Part shown: positions 46,241-58,848 of the stretch, piece by piece | Layout of the letters: each line of letters begins with the position of its first letter | Position numbering within the stretch: position 1 is the stretch's first letter | Assembly: GCA_007644065.1 (NCBI GenBank) | Contig: VJWN01000007.1 | Coordinates: forward strand, 2,696,167-2,760,166 | DNA: 64,000 bases | Source: Margaritispora aquatica | Lineage: Eukaryota > Ascomycota > Leotiomycetes > Helotiales > Discinellaceae | Direction: 5' to 3' | The notes under the pieces: model-generated | What the model saw: only the letters and a program-made list of their open reading frames with translations | Told to the model about the DNA's origin: nothing | Databases searched by the model: none | Made by a program: the position numbers and the translations under genes

Positions 46241-47827
46241 GAATAATGTTTTAAGCCAAGGAGCATGTGTACAGCATGTACCGTAATGGTGTGGTTGGCT
46301 ACAATGCATTGGGTTAGGTTGTGCCGCCTGGTAGGATCATGAAACATCTTTGTATACACATCTTTCAAGAATCAAAGTGCTCCAACCCAACAACTGTTTC
46401 ACCTCAGATATTTGTTTAATGAAACACAGTTGTAGTCTTATACATAACAAACCAAATGTTACTCCATCAAAAGAAATTAAGATTTAAGTGAGAAAGTGAC
46501 ATTGCTTAAATGAGGGATGAAAGAAACAATCATTCAGTCCAGCTGTTTCTATTATATGTGCCTTAAATGTGACATTCCTAAATTTTATGAAGAGATATAA
46601 TGTGCAGAGATCCTACGGATATACTAGCGAGCCGTGGTTACTCCTCATGCTTGTTCGTGAAATATTGAGAGAAAGTTATTCCGCCGTGGGTGGCAACGGG
46701 ATTCGGAGATAGGGCTTGAACGTGAACGTGAATGGTAATGCGGGCAGATGTATGCTTGTCTCGGAGATCAATGACTCTTGCGACTTGCGAGAAGAAACAA
46801 TGGAGGCATTCATCTTAGAAGTTGAGTAGCCCAACGCAAGGATAAGGGGGTGCAAGCGAGAAGCACCGCACCCAACTAAACCTATCCCGACCAGACTCAG
46901 CTTCGGACCGGAGGAAGGCGGCCGGAACGGGGCCGGAACGAGGAACGAAGTCTGGGGTACGCCGGAGAAGACATGGACCGCAATTCCGCCGTCCAAAAAC
47001 ATATAATCTTGAATATCCTGTAATCCTTTTAAGCTTTGCAACTTTGCAGAGCCATTCTTAATTCTTACGCCACACAGCATGAACAAACTCGAGGGCCTTT
47101 CGATATGGCTCGGCTCAACACGACCCGGCTATCCGCGTCTTGTCCCAATGAAGGGCAAGACCACTGCCCTACCACGATTACTTCCATCTCATCAGCTCGA
47201 ATGTTTCCGGTTTCTCCACCTCGATTTGTTATCTCTGTCTTCGTTTTGACTCCGACATACACGCTTTCACAAGTCTAAAGTCTGAACCTTAGTCTACCAG
47301 GGAGAACCTTTACAGCAAAGAAGCTGCGGTTCAAACTTCAGGCTTGTGCAAAAAGGCCAATGCCACGCAGTTATAGACGTGTATTTTAAGAAGCCTCAGC
47401 TCTCCACAATGCGCCTCAAAGCTTGGAATGATGGGAACCACAAAGAAGTCCCATTTCCACAGTTGAGATCAGATTTACGATGGGGAAAGAACTCTATTGA
47501 GCGGGCACTTCACTGGGTTGCTAGCCGGTTTATGACCATTTTGAGAAGCATCTAATAAAGAGAATGCCAAAAACAAATGAGATGAGAAGATTGGCGAGGC
47601 GGCGAGGCCACTAGGCCGCCAATTCAACACTTTAGGAGCACACCATCAATGTCGAAGAAGAAGAAGAAGGCACATTAAGCACGACTGAGCGCAATTAAGT
47701 CGAATTTGCTATGTCTGAAGTGTTTGGACTCTATAATGAGCAGCTATTCTCGCCCACAAAAGACCACTCCTATTCACATCCTGGGTGTGTTTTGCTTCCT
47801 TCCTCCATGATTACACAACATGACCAT
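46241..47827. other. convergent intergenic region
   Basis: 1.6 kb between the 3' ends of the GH3 and transporter genes. It contains a short GAA microsatellite near 47654-47667. The frames at 46676-47278 on both strands overlap and lack domains. No gene seen. Confidence 0.55.
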
Positions 47828-49674
47828 CTACTCATCGTCCTGAACATCGACAACAGTCTCCTTCCACTTGCGTGCTGGAACCTTACGCTTGAACAGAATG
47901 TCGATCTCACGGTAAGAGCGGCCCTTCATCTCAGGTAGGTAGAAGAATGCAGTAACCATGCAGACGAATCCAGTAGCGCCCCAGACGTAACCGCACTTGC
48001 CGCCAAGGTTTCCTCCCTGCAGTTCATTAGCATTTGTTCTGTTTTCAATCCAGCATGCGAGGGAGAGGGAATCTTACAGTAGGGTTAAGCATCCAGCTGC
48101 CCAAGAAGATACATGGGATCTCGACAATGTAGTAGGAAGCACGGCCCATTCCGGTAGTGAGAGGGCGGAGACGAATGGCGGAGGTTTCACCAATGATGAC
48201 CCATGATGCGGGCGCGGGACCCAGGGTGAACAACACGGAGACGATGAGTCCCAGAGAAGCTTGAGCAAGATTGCTTGCGTGAGACTTGCCGAAAGAACCA
48301 GCGATACCTAGGCAGACCAGGAGGAGAACGTTGAAGGCTGAACCCCAAACGTAGATGGTGCGGCGACCGAGGTAGGTGGTTAGGACCCAAGAAGCCATGA
48401 CCATGATCATTTGGAGGGCGGAGGTAATGAGACCCATGGCGAAAGCAGTGTTGGTACCCATGCCGGCCTCTGTTCTTGTGTTAGCATTTACATCCAATTT
48501 TAATCATGAACTTAGGCGCAACTCACGGACGAAGAAGTACACGGCTTGGTTGGCAATCAAGTTACCAGTAAGATTCTGTGCGAGGTACACGGAGCAGACG
48601 ATCAAAGTACGGTAGAGATCAGTGCCCTTGAACAGTTCCAAGTGACTTGGCTCTTTCTCGGTCTTCTCAAGCTCAACGACACGACGCATCATGGCAACAG
48701 TCTCACTTGGGTTGAGTCTGGATCGGCGTCCCAAGCGGCCAACTGCGTGAGCGGCTTCTTCGAGACGGCCCTTGCGGACGAGCCACCATGGAGACTCGGG
48801 TGCGCACCAGATCAGAATAGCCAATGGGGTTGGGAACATCCATTGCAGAGCAATTGGGATCCTGCATTTGGTTAGCAAGCGAATTTTTCACCGAAGGAAG
48901 AGCACATACTTATAGGCGGCCGAGCCCGCTGTCGCATTGTAACGGTAGGTGACGGCACCAACGATGATTGAACCGATAGCCCAGAACATTTGCAACATCT
49001 GGGTGGCTGGAGCTCTTAGTCTCATAGGCACGATTTCACTGCAGTATGCTGGAGCGTTGGCAATGAAGATACCCCATGGGATACCCTCGAGAATCTGAGC
49101 CAAGAAGATAATTGGCATGGAGTTGGCAAAGTAGAAGACAAAGATAAAGGCGTTCAAGAGCATGAGGCCGAGGAGAGTTGCATATCGGTATCCGATTCTG
49201 CTGGTGAGAGGACCGGCGAGGAAGACACCGATCAAGGCACCGAGTTGACCAGAAACTTGGAGGGCAGATTGCCACTTGGTCACAACAACGTATGTGTCTG
49301 TTGCGGCGTTGTAGACACCGTATTTCTCGGTGAATGCAGGCAGGGCGAGGAAGTTACCGATGAGGAAGACATCGTAAGACTCCATAATCTGTGTAACGAA
49401 AATTGTTAGCTGCTGATTTCAACATGGCCTATGCGAGAGGGTAGCTTACAATAGTGCAGGACATAACAAATGCCCAGAATGAAGCCATAGGATATGCCTT
49501 CATGGCCTCCAACACACCCATGTTGTGTTCCGCATCTTCAGCAATAACGGCATCCGCCTTGTATGCAGCGACCTTCGCCTTCTCGTCCAGATCGTGAGAG
49601 TGATCGATGTTAGAGATGGCTCCCTCAACTTCGACCACTGGAGCGTCACCGCTCGACTTGGAATCGGCAGTCAT
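47828..49674 (-). CDS. MFS sugar transporter (alpha-glucoside permease family)
   Basis: Five exons, 49674..49450, 49388..48910, 48861..48527, 48469..48078 and 48016..47828, give 539 aa. A polar, acidic N terminus of about 55 residues comes first. Twelve membrane segments follow, starting SFWAFVMSCTIIMESYDVFLIG. Sugar-porter signatures are clear: GPLTSRIGYRYATLLGLMLL, PESPWWLVRKGR after TM6, YLGRRTIYVWGS, and PEMKGRSYREIDILF at the end. The family includes maltose/alpha-glucoside:H+ symporters and some cellobiose/cellodextrin carriers. Next to GH5 and GH3 genes, uptake of a beta-glucan breakdown product is a fair inference, but the substrate cannot be read from sequence. Confidence 0.85.
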
Positions 49675-52600
49675 GATGGCTGGGTATTTGCCTGGATGAT
49701 GAGAGTGTAGCACAGGAGAGTGTAGCACAAGTGAAGAAGAGTGGAAACGACCTGCAGCGAGGGAAGCTGTCACTCTTTATAGAGTCCCAATCTTTGTCTC
49801 CCAACATGGTCCCAACATGGTCCCAACATGGTACATGGTAGCTAGCATGTTTGCGTCCAGTGGTGTCAAGCGTGTCAAGGTAACTTGACCATGCTTGCTC
49901 GGTATGCATTCGTGGTAGTACGCATGATCGCATGGAAGCTTGAATGTTTACTGGGTCGCCAGTCAGTCTCTTGACTTCCAACCTTACACAATCGGGCACA
50001 GTAAGTGGACTTTTTTTTTCTCTCGTACCCTTCGTACTGATGTCGGGGCAAGTCCCCTTGCGGCTAGAAAACATGGAGCTTCTGGAGAAGGTGGAGTTGG
50101 GTGGAGTTGAGTGGAGTCCATGGGGTACATGGGTTGGATGGATCCGCTCCTATCACTGTTCTAAGTGGCTGGAAAGCTTGTTCTGAAAATGTCTGAAATG
50201 GCCCACCCTGGACTCCTCCAACCGCCTCCCCGCACCACCGGCTATTTCAACGACATATCACTGGTGCGCTTCTGCTAGGTTAGGTGCCTGTGGAGACGGA
50301 TTAATTTATGTTGATCTTGTTCGCAGTTTTGTATAGTGCGCGCTTTCGACACATCTTTGCACCGAATTGCCGTATCCCCGAACTACTCGTGCTACTCTAG
50401 CATGGAAACTTGAATGAAGGAAGCTGCTTTTACCCAGTAAGTGGAAGGAGAACATACATCATGACTACGAGAACTGGGTAGTTCTCGTCTAGAATCATCT
50501 GACGGACAATCAATAAGGATATAAGGGTTAAGCTTCTAGGTGCTTTGAATGAGTTATCTAAGGTAGTCCAGAGGACATCGAACTTCGAATAGATCCTAAC
50601 CGAGGTATCTTGCTTTACTGTGCTCATCACATCACGCTGGTAAATGAAGTCGGTAGTTGCAGTGGATTCAGTTCATTCCTCGCTGTCTTAATTTCCAAGC
50701 TTGCCATGCCCGTCATGCACCTCCCCGCATCACGACCGTTAGCTCTGGCACCATAATCTGGGGTTATTCTGCAGCCTCCCATCATATCAACCAGTCAGAA
50801 GTCCTGAGCTATCGGCCCTTTCAAGGATCAGCATTGTGCACATGCTCGATGCACGTTTCAGACCATCTGGATGTTCCTCGTGGCTTCAAAAGTAAAAACA
50901 AAGGCAAAAAGCCAAGATCAACCTCATTGCCATATGCGAATGCCATGTCTTTGGCACTTCTTCTGACAGTATATATCCAAGTGTGCGGTTGTATATTTTC
51001 TCAACTTTTGGTCTTATTCTCGGCTTTGGCGTCTTTGTTGCGATCTGTCATCTATCAGCTGTTCGAGCGACAACTATATTCGGCCGTAATTGAACGTCAT
51101 GTGATATACGAGTACTCGAGCCAAGATTGAGGTTTTAAGCGAGCGAACATGACTCGCAAATATAGCATGATCCCATCAGCTCAACGTCCACCTTACAAAC
51201 ACAAAGCTGGTCTCGAATTCTACTGTATGACGGCGTGTTAGCAAGTCTCAATGGAACTTACAAAAAAGAAAAAAAGAAAGCCGCCCCCGGCAGCCACTAC
51301 ACGGTACGGTAGCACAATACCCGTCTGCAGCCACCAACATTTCCGCTCCTGGCACGGCAACGCAACGACGCCACAAGCGCTTTTCCGAACATCACAAATG
51401 CACCGAGAAACGCACCACCAAACTCAAAAATGCTTCAATTATACCGAGTGCAACTGTAAATCTTCAAGATTGTAAAGTTAAGAGCGCTGAGGAGCTCCGA
51501 TGGAGTAGGTGGGAAAATGGCTCAACGACCTTGCTATCGTGAGAGAGGTTAGCCAGTGATGGTAGTCAGCGGTGAGAGGGAATGTACCTCCGTAGGTTCG
51601 GGGATGTCATTCGGTGGCTTTAGGGCGAAAGGACTGTAGGAGCTGGGAACGGAGTCGTTATTTCCATTTCTGGCGATGAAATCGGGTTGTAAGCTGCAAT
51701 CCGGTGGATGTCTGAGCGCTCAGGATATATGCGAGAACGAATGTTGACTTCTGTACTTCACATCGACAAAGTTGTCGATTGGCACATTTCTATTCATAGT
51801 TTTTGTTGACTTGCCATCAAAAAATGATGCCAAACCAGCCATAATTGTGTTCGCAACGAGAGCCCTCGTATGATTGAGGTCACGCAGGCTAGAGAATCGC
51901 TGCTTATCATCTGCGAGAGGCCGCATTCACGATGGAAAATTATAGATCATGGTGAAGACGACTACTCCGCTTGTCAACCATTTCACATCAGATTTAAGAC
52001 TCGCGCATTCTCTTTCTGAAAATTCCGAGATTACGATGGCCAGATTACAGGGACTGAAAGAAAAGTATATTCGGGTTCCGGACGACTTGCAAGTGCTATC
52101 CGAAAACCCAAATCAAGACATTGCTGAGGGGCAACAAATATTTTCTCATTAAAAGATGAGACTCCCCTGCACTCGCAGTATGTTGGTGATCTTCAGTCTG
52201 ATCTTCATTTTGAGATGTGAAGTGCTGAACAAGACTCAGCTTCAAGTCGCCAAATTTGAAGATGCGCTTTGAAAGAAGTGTCACAGTCAATTGAAGTTCA
52301 AGTCACTTAGGGATATCTTTGACGTTTTCTAGTTGCAGTGGAGTTGGTATTTGAATTTGAAGATATGAAGAACCAAAGGTTGCACCGTCAGTCAAAATTA
52401 GCTTTGCTTCGATCACAATTAAGGATTTTTTTGGGTGTCACAATTTTATTGTCACGGAGAACACAAGCGATTTAAAGCTTTCGATTTTGAGGCACAGGTA
52501 TCAAAATCTCTACGAACGAGATATATTCTGGAACTTACGAGATACACCTACGTTCTAGAACGCTTTTTACTAACACCCTCCACACCCTTTAGCGGTTTGC

Positions 52601-53735
52601 AACATTCCCTAGATAACACTCCAACAGTATCAAATGGATGCGAAGGGAGGGGCTGGGGCTAATATTTAACTAGCTACAGGATAAAGACAAACGAAAAACT
52701 GGGGAATTTCTCTTCTTAAAGTCATGGATATCATGCGCGAGTAGGGCGTGGTGCCTCATGGTTGCATTACCCATATGATTTCCTATTATGATGTGAAAGC
52801 CAAGCAGCTAGTGCTTCTTTACAAATATCTTGCTACGGTTTCGGCCGAAGCATACCCAAGAAGATGTAAACGGAAAAGGATTTCACTTCATGACAGAAAG
52901 GTTATATTCCACCTTCTTCTCGCTTGATCTTGTACGCACGCTTTTTGAGCAAGTTATGCTCACTTTCAAGCATCTTGAGCTGCAACGATTTAATGAATCA
53001 ATCTCCCAGCTGGTGACCAAAAGCTCATGCCCCTGCATAACGCCCTGCATAACGGATGCACTCAATCAATCTCAAATCTCCGATATGACTTGGGGTAGGA
53101 GTATAACCTTTTTTAAATCCTCATCAGTGCTCAATGCTGCTGGAATGTATTGAATGGCCGAAGAGCAATCTTCTTTTGAGACTGAACTCTACAAGAAGTG
53201 GACTGTCAAATGAATTCCATCTGTTGCCTTGATTTGCACTTAGCTGTAGGCATTTAGTAACAGCTACCATCGCTCACTAGTCTTGTCGAACTATCAAATT
53301 CAAAGCCAACTCTTACTTTAAGCAGCCAAGTAACAACATCTTCTCACACGACGACGCCTACTGTACATAAGTGAACATCTCCCTGCCCCAAGAGCATTGA
53401 TTACTAGCCCCACCTTCGCTTAAGCCTCTTCCCCACCACCTCATCCCCCACACCATTAACCAATGCTTACCTCTCCGTTGCTCAATCTCGTATCACATCA
53501 GCTTAATTACATTGATGGATGAGAGAAGTGGTAAATGATATCAGCCACATGGGATACCATCTCGCTGACTTCGTTATATTCTTGTCAACAAAAGACTAAG
53601 GTATGTATCCCAAATGTCTCAACCAATACAACAAGACATGTCCAAGACCTAATCGCCTAGAAAAGCCTCTCTAAAGACCAATAAACGAAAAATCCAGGTT
53701 TTCACACCTCTAATTATCATGTACAAACAGTGCTA
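49675..53735. other. long gene-poor region
   Basis: 4 kb without a gene I can support. The first part is the transporter promoter and carries an 11-bp tandem repeat (49799-49831). A 157-aa frame at 50657-51130 has a hydrophobic C-terminal segment but no family resemblance or splice evidence. The short frames at 51720-52290 and 52830-53153 look random. Upstream ATGs are frequent. Confidence 0.5.
49799..49831. repeat. three tandem copies of an 11-bp unit
   Basis: tcccaacatgg is repeated three times without a mismatch, ending in tacatgg. It sits about 125 bp upstream of the sugar transporter ATG, so it may lie in the leader or core promoter. Confidence 0.85.
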
Positions 53736-55829
53736 TCACTCTTCAATCCCATACCGCCTCTCAAACTCCTCCTTGTTACATGGTGCCGTGTCCCCAACAA
53801 CATCTATTGGTTGAGCAGCGACTCTAGCCTCAAACTCAGCGATGAACTCTTCGAAAATCCCAGAACAAACGGATAAATGCGTCTGTCTGTCTTCTACCTC
53901 ACTAGAACTTCCCACCTCACGTTCTTCTGCCATCTCCACAGCCGAAGCCACCAAGCCCCTGGTAGCTGCATCTCTCGCACCATTCGCTCGTCTCCTCTTG
54001 TTAACGATACGCTTACCACCAACCACCTTCGTTGCAGACATCTTGTTCCTAACTCTCTGCAGAGCTTCTCTCTCGCGATGTCTTGTCATGATGATATCAA
54101 CACACAACAAGTCCCAAACTTGTCTATGCTTCGTATCAAGCTCGATGCCTGTCGCTGGATCTGAATTCTTGGCATCGAAATGGACATTCATGGCGTGACG
54201 GACCTTAACGGGAAGCGCCCTGCATGCCCTGTTCAAAGCTACGAGGTCGATGTCGATGGACTCCATTTCTTGTGGCAATCTATCTCGAAGCTGGAGGAGA
54301 CGCTTTTGATGCGTTTTTGCGCGCTTACTGGACTTGGGCTTGTTCATCACTATTTCGAGATGGTGCAGACTGCGTTCTGCGCCGTCCTCGCCGTCAATGT
54401 AGTTACTAATATACTGGGCAAACTCAGAGACACCAAGTAGATCCTTACCGAAATTTTCGTCATCGCCACGAAATCGATTTTTTTTCTCTTCGGTTGCTGG
54501 CGAACACAGCTGGATTAACTTTAGCACACATGAGCAAGCGCGAGAAATACAATTTATCGTTATCGGGCAGCGCGCCGCCGAAAAGAAGACCGATATAAGC
54601 CTCAATAGCATGATCCATGGCTGCCCATGGGGTGGTGAGGAACTTCTTTTTGCGAGGCGCGTTGTATAGGTGTGCAGCTCCAACGAAAGAGTAGAAATAG
54701 TTGCAAAGACCTATGCCAAACTTGTGCATTTGGGTGGAAAAGCGAACAGATTCCATCCCGCAGTACAAAGGGTTGTTGTTATAGTAAACCGTGGAATCGA
54801 GAGATGGCCAGATAGTATCATTTCGAAATCCTGAGACAGAGCCGCCATGCTCGGTGTGTTTGGCTGCAAAACCTTCTTTTTGAAAATTTGGTGTCGTATT
54901 CTTCAAACTGTGAACGCTTGAAGACGACGTACTCATACGTATTGATTCTAGATTTGATGAGCAGAGCTGTATGTGCCGCGTCATTATTAGATGGCCACCC
55001 TGCTACCATATTCTCTCTTTCAACCAAGCATATCTAGCATGAATCGTTACTTGCGCGATCATTCTTTCATCGCCTTGCTGATATGGTGTTGATGAAACAA
55101 ATGTATGTTCCCTGGAATCTGGATCTCTCCTGAGATTTTGAACAAAAATAGAGCAGTATTATGATGCATAAGATCACCATCCTCACTCTCTCCAACCAAT
55201 CCTTGGATATTTTCAAACACCCTCGAAGATAGAATCTCTGGATATATGATGGATGTGATGTTGTGATGTACAGACACCCTCTCGGACTGGCACACGCTGA
55301 ATAAGGTCCTCCTCATTCTTACTCACAAGCCCTAGAGCAATATTAGTTACCAGAGCAGCAGTGCAGAGTTCAATCTGGCTGTCTTGATGTTGTGTCCACG
55401 TTTCCTTGATAAAGTCTTGTGTCTGGTGGATATCCTTAGAAAGCAGTACACCATGAATCCAGATTCCGGGTCATGATCAAATTTGAGATCACGCACTTCG
55501 GATTGGACCTTGTTCTTGCTTGAATATGTAGGCGACTCCGTAGATGTAAAAGTGTTCAAGTCAAAAGAAATGTCTGCCGTGTCTGACAATTCCAGGACGC
55601 TGAAATTGCTTTCGATCATTTTGATCCCATCTTATAGTGTCCATCTATCAACGACTGGGATTTTGTTCTTACTCGAGGTCGTTCGATTCTCAAATCTTGG
55701 TTGAAAAGTTTTGAAAGCTCGCTCCCAGACCGATCTAAAGTGCATATGGGAAGCGTTAGACGTATCATTCTTACGAGCCCTTGAATTTCGACAATCCTTA
55801 GTACCAGTTGGCACACCGCTTCCTTGCAA
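53736..55829 (-). pseudogene. long unknown gene broken by several frameshifts
   Basis: The minus strand carries protein-like sequence in successive frames. From 5' to 3' the clear blocks are VWERAFKTFQPRFENRTTSS (about 55730), RKRGHNIKTARLNSA (about 55400), LVTNIALGLVSKNEEDLIQ (about 55320), INTYEYVVFKRSQFEEYDTKF (about 54920), HGGSVSGFRNDTIWPSLDS (about 54830) and RGDDENFGKDLLGVSEFAQY (about 54440). The shift near 54880 lies in an A5 run and that at 54478-54485 in an A8 run; in each, one extra A accounts for the change of frame. Others near 55355 and 55290 are not in runs. The final frame, 53736-54477, is open for about 245 residues and ends in basic and acidic low-complexity. I do not recognise the family. 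Confidence 0.6.
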
Positions 55830-56796
55830 GAATCGCTCTTCTTAGAACGTTTTGAATATTTCGAGGAACCTATGCAACAGACTTTTCAGAGGCAAGGATA
55901 ATCTCCGATTGGATGAAAATTTCCCTGGTTGAGACTATTCTCTTAGCTATAGATCCTGATCGTGGCCCTGTGCTGGGGTCACTAGTCTCGTTCTTCTTAG
56001 CATCTTTCGGCTCCTTACGAGTCTTACCCTTGAGACGTCCCTGAGGAGCGCTGACGATAATTGGTTCGGAGACATCTTCGACATGTGCTGGATTTCGTGA
56101 TGTTGTAGGTGGTGGCGTAATACCGAAACTGATAGCTGTATTGCACAGCCAAGTTGCAAAGATATTGGTATCCTCCTTGTAGCGTTGCTAGCTACAAGAG
56201 AGATCGTTGGGAAGCAGCATAGTTGCCATTCAGTCTTTCAATTACTTATTTGGTTAGCTTGTGTACTCCGTTCCAGGGGATGGTGGGAACGGATACACAT
56301 ACCAAGAAGGCCTTCAATGTTGTGTAACAGATTTTGGCGAATTATGAAAACCGAGAAAAGAAGAAATATGCAAATATTTAGATACAAAGTAAAAAGATGT
56401 CCTGCTCGGTTGTCAGAATAAGCAACCAAAAATTTGTCGCAATGAATTTCGTCCACGTCCTAACTGAGTGACGATGAAGTTGCTGGGTAGGTCACGTGAT
56501 GTTGATGAATGGGTTACAATGTTAAGGTAGACACCGTAGTAAGATATATATCGAAGGAAATCTGATGAGAGAAGCGCGCACTGAAACGATCAATCTTCAA
56601 AGAATAGTGGAAGAAATTAAAGACTAGCACTCGCCAGTGGAAAGAGGGAAGGGAATCAAACAACGATCCCGTGTACTTCGAATGAGTTGAAATTCGAATA
56701 AGTGATAGTAGTGAGCTATCTCGCACTGAATAGCGCCAACGCGCGTCAAATCGCTAAAAAACCACCCATTACCGCTCAATACCACATCCAACCAAA
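55830..56796. other. upstream remnant of the broken gene and intergenic sequence
   Basis: From 55830 to about 56160 the minus strand still has lysine/serine-rich fragments (EPKDAKKNETSD-like) that may be the 5' part of the broken gene. Beyond that nothing is recognised up to the membrane-protein gene. Confidence 0.35.
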
Positions 56797-58060
56797 TCAA
56801 GGTTCCTCCTCTTTGTCTTTCGGCTTCGGCAGTGGAGGCAACTTCTTACTCCTCATCATATCGACCATATCCTCCATCATCGCATCAACAGCCGCATCCA
56901 TCTCATATATGCTTTGTTTCCTCTCCGCACTCACCGCTTCCATCTCATGCATCGACTTGCGCTTCGCGTTCAGATCGCCCTGAAGCTCATGAACTTGCTG
57001 CTGAATCTTCACATCCACCTGGTCGTCCAATTTGATGTCCACAACTTCACCAGCCTCATAGCTCTTCGCTTCCAAGTCGTCGAGCCGCTTGTCTCGGCGC
57101 TCGGCGCCGTGCCAGTCTGTGACTACTTTGGGTGGTTGTCCGAGATATATCATCGGTGTTGGGCTGTCGTTGTTCAAACGGATGTGTGCTGCGTAATTGG
57201 GGTATTCGATCCCTGTGGGGCCTCGGGCTGAGGATGGAAGCATGCGTTTTTTGCGATATTGGAGGGCGAAGATGACCAGGGAGACAAGGAAGAGAAGCGC
57301 GAGGACAGATCCTACAATGACGCCTGCTAGGACTGTTGTGTTGGAAAGGCCCATTGTGCTGCTCGCTGAGATGGGAACACCTGTAGGTGCTGATGTCGAG
57401 TCCGTCGATTCAGATCCAGAGATTGATGGAGCAGATGTGGAAGCTGGTACTGATGGCACAGTGCTTGCTAGAATTACGACGCCCTGAGCAAATCCTTCGT
57501 ATGGATAGGCGAAAGCTTGGTCAGCTGTCCCGGTGGCAGTGAATATCGATGACGCCTTTACAGCAGAGTTATCATATGATGTGATTTGAATTGGCTTGTT
57601 GTAAATGTTTGTGAAGCATGTGCCGCCAAAAGCAGGTCGATCGGGTGGTGCATTTGGCGAAGGCGCAAATCCATCCCAACCACTGATCAGTTAGCAATCT
57701 CTCAGGTTGATCGATTTGCTTTACGAACCTAGGACAGCATGCAATATAATTAGATGTAAATGGTCCCTGTGTCGTGTAGCCTTGAGGACAGACTAAAGGA
57801 CTAAATGCTGCTTGGGATATACCACCTCTCTGTGAAAGAAAAGAAGAAGCGAATTCCGTTGGGTAACAACTCATGATGGTGGTACCAGGAACTGGCAGAG
57901 GCGCATTCAACCAAATCCGAAATCCATCGATTTGAAGCATCGTCAGTCCTCCTACAGCTTGTGCGCATTGAGTTGGAGCCGTGAACGTAGTGGTGAGAGC
58001 AAAAGCGGATGCAAAAGTACTGGTCGGCGACCCGTTCGTGGTGAGAGCAGCTGGCGCCAT
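56797..58060 (-). CDS. single-pass membrane protein with Cys-rich ectodomain
   Basis: Exons 58060..57729 and 57682..56797 (46-bp intron, branch ctaac) give 405 aa. The N-terminal half carries LTTTFTAPTQC, MSCYPTEFASSF, FSPLVCPQGYTT and, at the splice, YIACCPSGWDGF, a cysteine pattern seen in many ascomycete cell-surface proteins of unknown function. A Ser/Thr-rich stalk (about 175-225) is followed by one membrane helix (about 226-253, LAGVIVGSVLALLFLVSLVI) and a basic stop-transfer KKR. The cytosolic tail has a predicted coiled coil (about 310-385) and ends KKLPPLPKPKDKEEEP, a possible SH3 ligand. The shape recalls Mid2/WSC-type wall sensors, but it is not a WSC domain. No N-terminal signal peptide is visible. 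Confidence 0.75.
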
Positions 58061-58848
58061 TGTGAAAGATTATGGCTACGAATAAGGTATAGGTAAAAGT
58101 AGTTGATAAATACAAGAAGATATAGCTCACAGAGCTGCTAGAAAAGGTAATGGAGAAACGAAAGAATAATGAAAAAAATAGAGAGCGTGGTGTTAAAAGA
58201 GTGGACAGAAGAGAAACGGATCCAGCCTTACAGAGCAAGACTTGAACGATGGGCGTGCACTGGTATACATACTGATGTGACGAGATCGTGCACACAGTGG
58301 GGGTGACGAGATCATGAAGAACAACGCAGGGGTTGAGGGGCACAGTTACGCCATTTTGACGGATTCGACGAAACTGAAACTTGACAGTTGATTAAGCTTA
58401 AAGCTCTGGACCCATAATCGACCACTTGCCCACCAGAATACTTGATGTAAAATTCATGGAAAAGCCAGCTCGTACAAGTTAATCATCACAAGAAAATAAT
58501 ATGTTACCGCATTTGTGTATTGGCAAAGAAGCCATCTCTGCTTGAATGAGTCACAGCTGTTCGGTCGTCATAAAGCTGTCAGATCACAGTCTGTTTCATT
58601 TGGTGCAGTACCAGATTTTTCCCCAACTGAGGAGTCCTGGCTGGGACACAAACGGTTTGAGACACCGCACAAGAACGTCCGGGAGCCTGTTCCTCCCGTC
58701 TGATCTGCAGCAGGGAATGGCTCTCGGAACACTCTTTTGGGATGTCTCATCCGAATATTTTTGCATTTCAGGCTGGTATCTCACTATCATACCCGAGTGA
58801 GCCGGATACAGATATCTGTTCTGTAATCCACTTGATGTTACTATTGCT
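58061..58848. other. intergenic, no gene seen
   Basis: About 790 bp upstream of the membrane-protein gene and downstream of the GCIP-like gene (both minus). Overlapping frames at 58515-58800 on both strands have no support. Confidence 0.55.

Noticed and set aside
47654..47667. GAA microsatellite
   Set aside because: Short simple repeat in a convergent intergenic region without further signal.
50657..51130. 157-aa open frame with a hydrophobic segment near the end
   Set aside because: No family resemblance, no splice support, and its composition looks like translated non-coding sequence.
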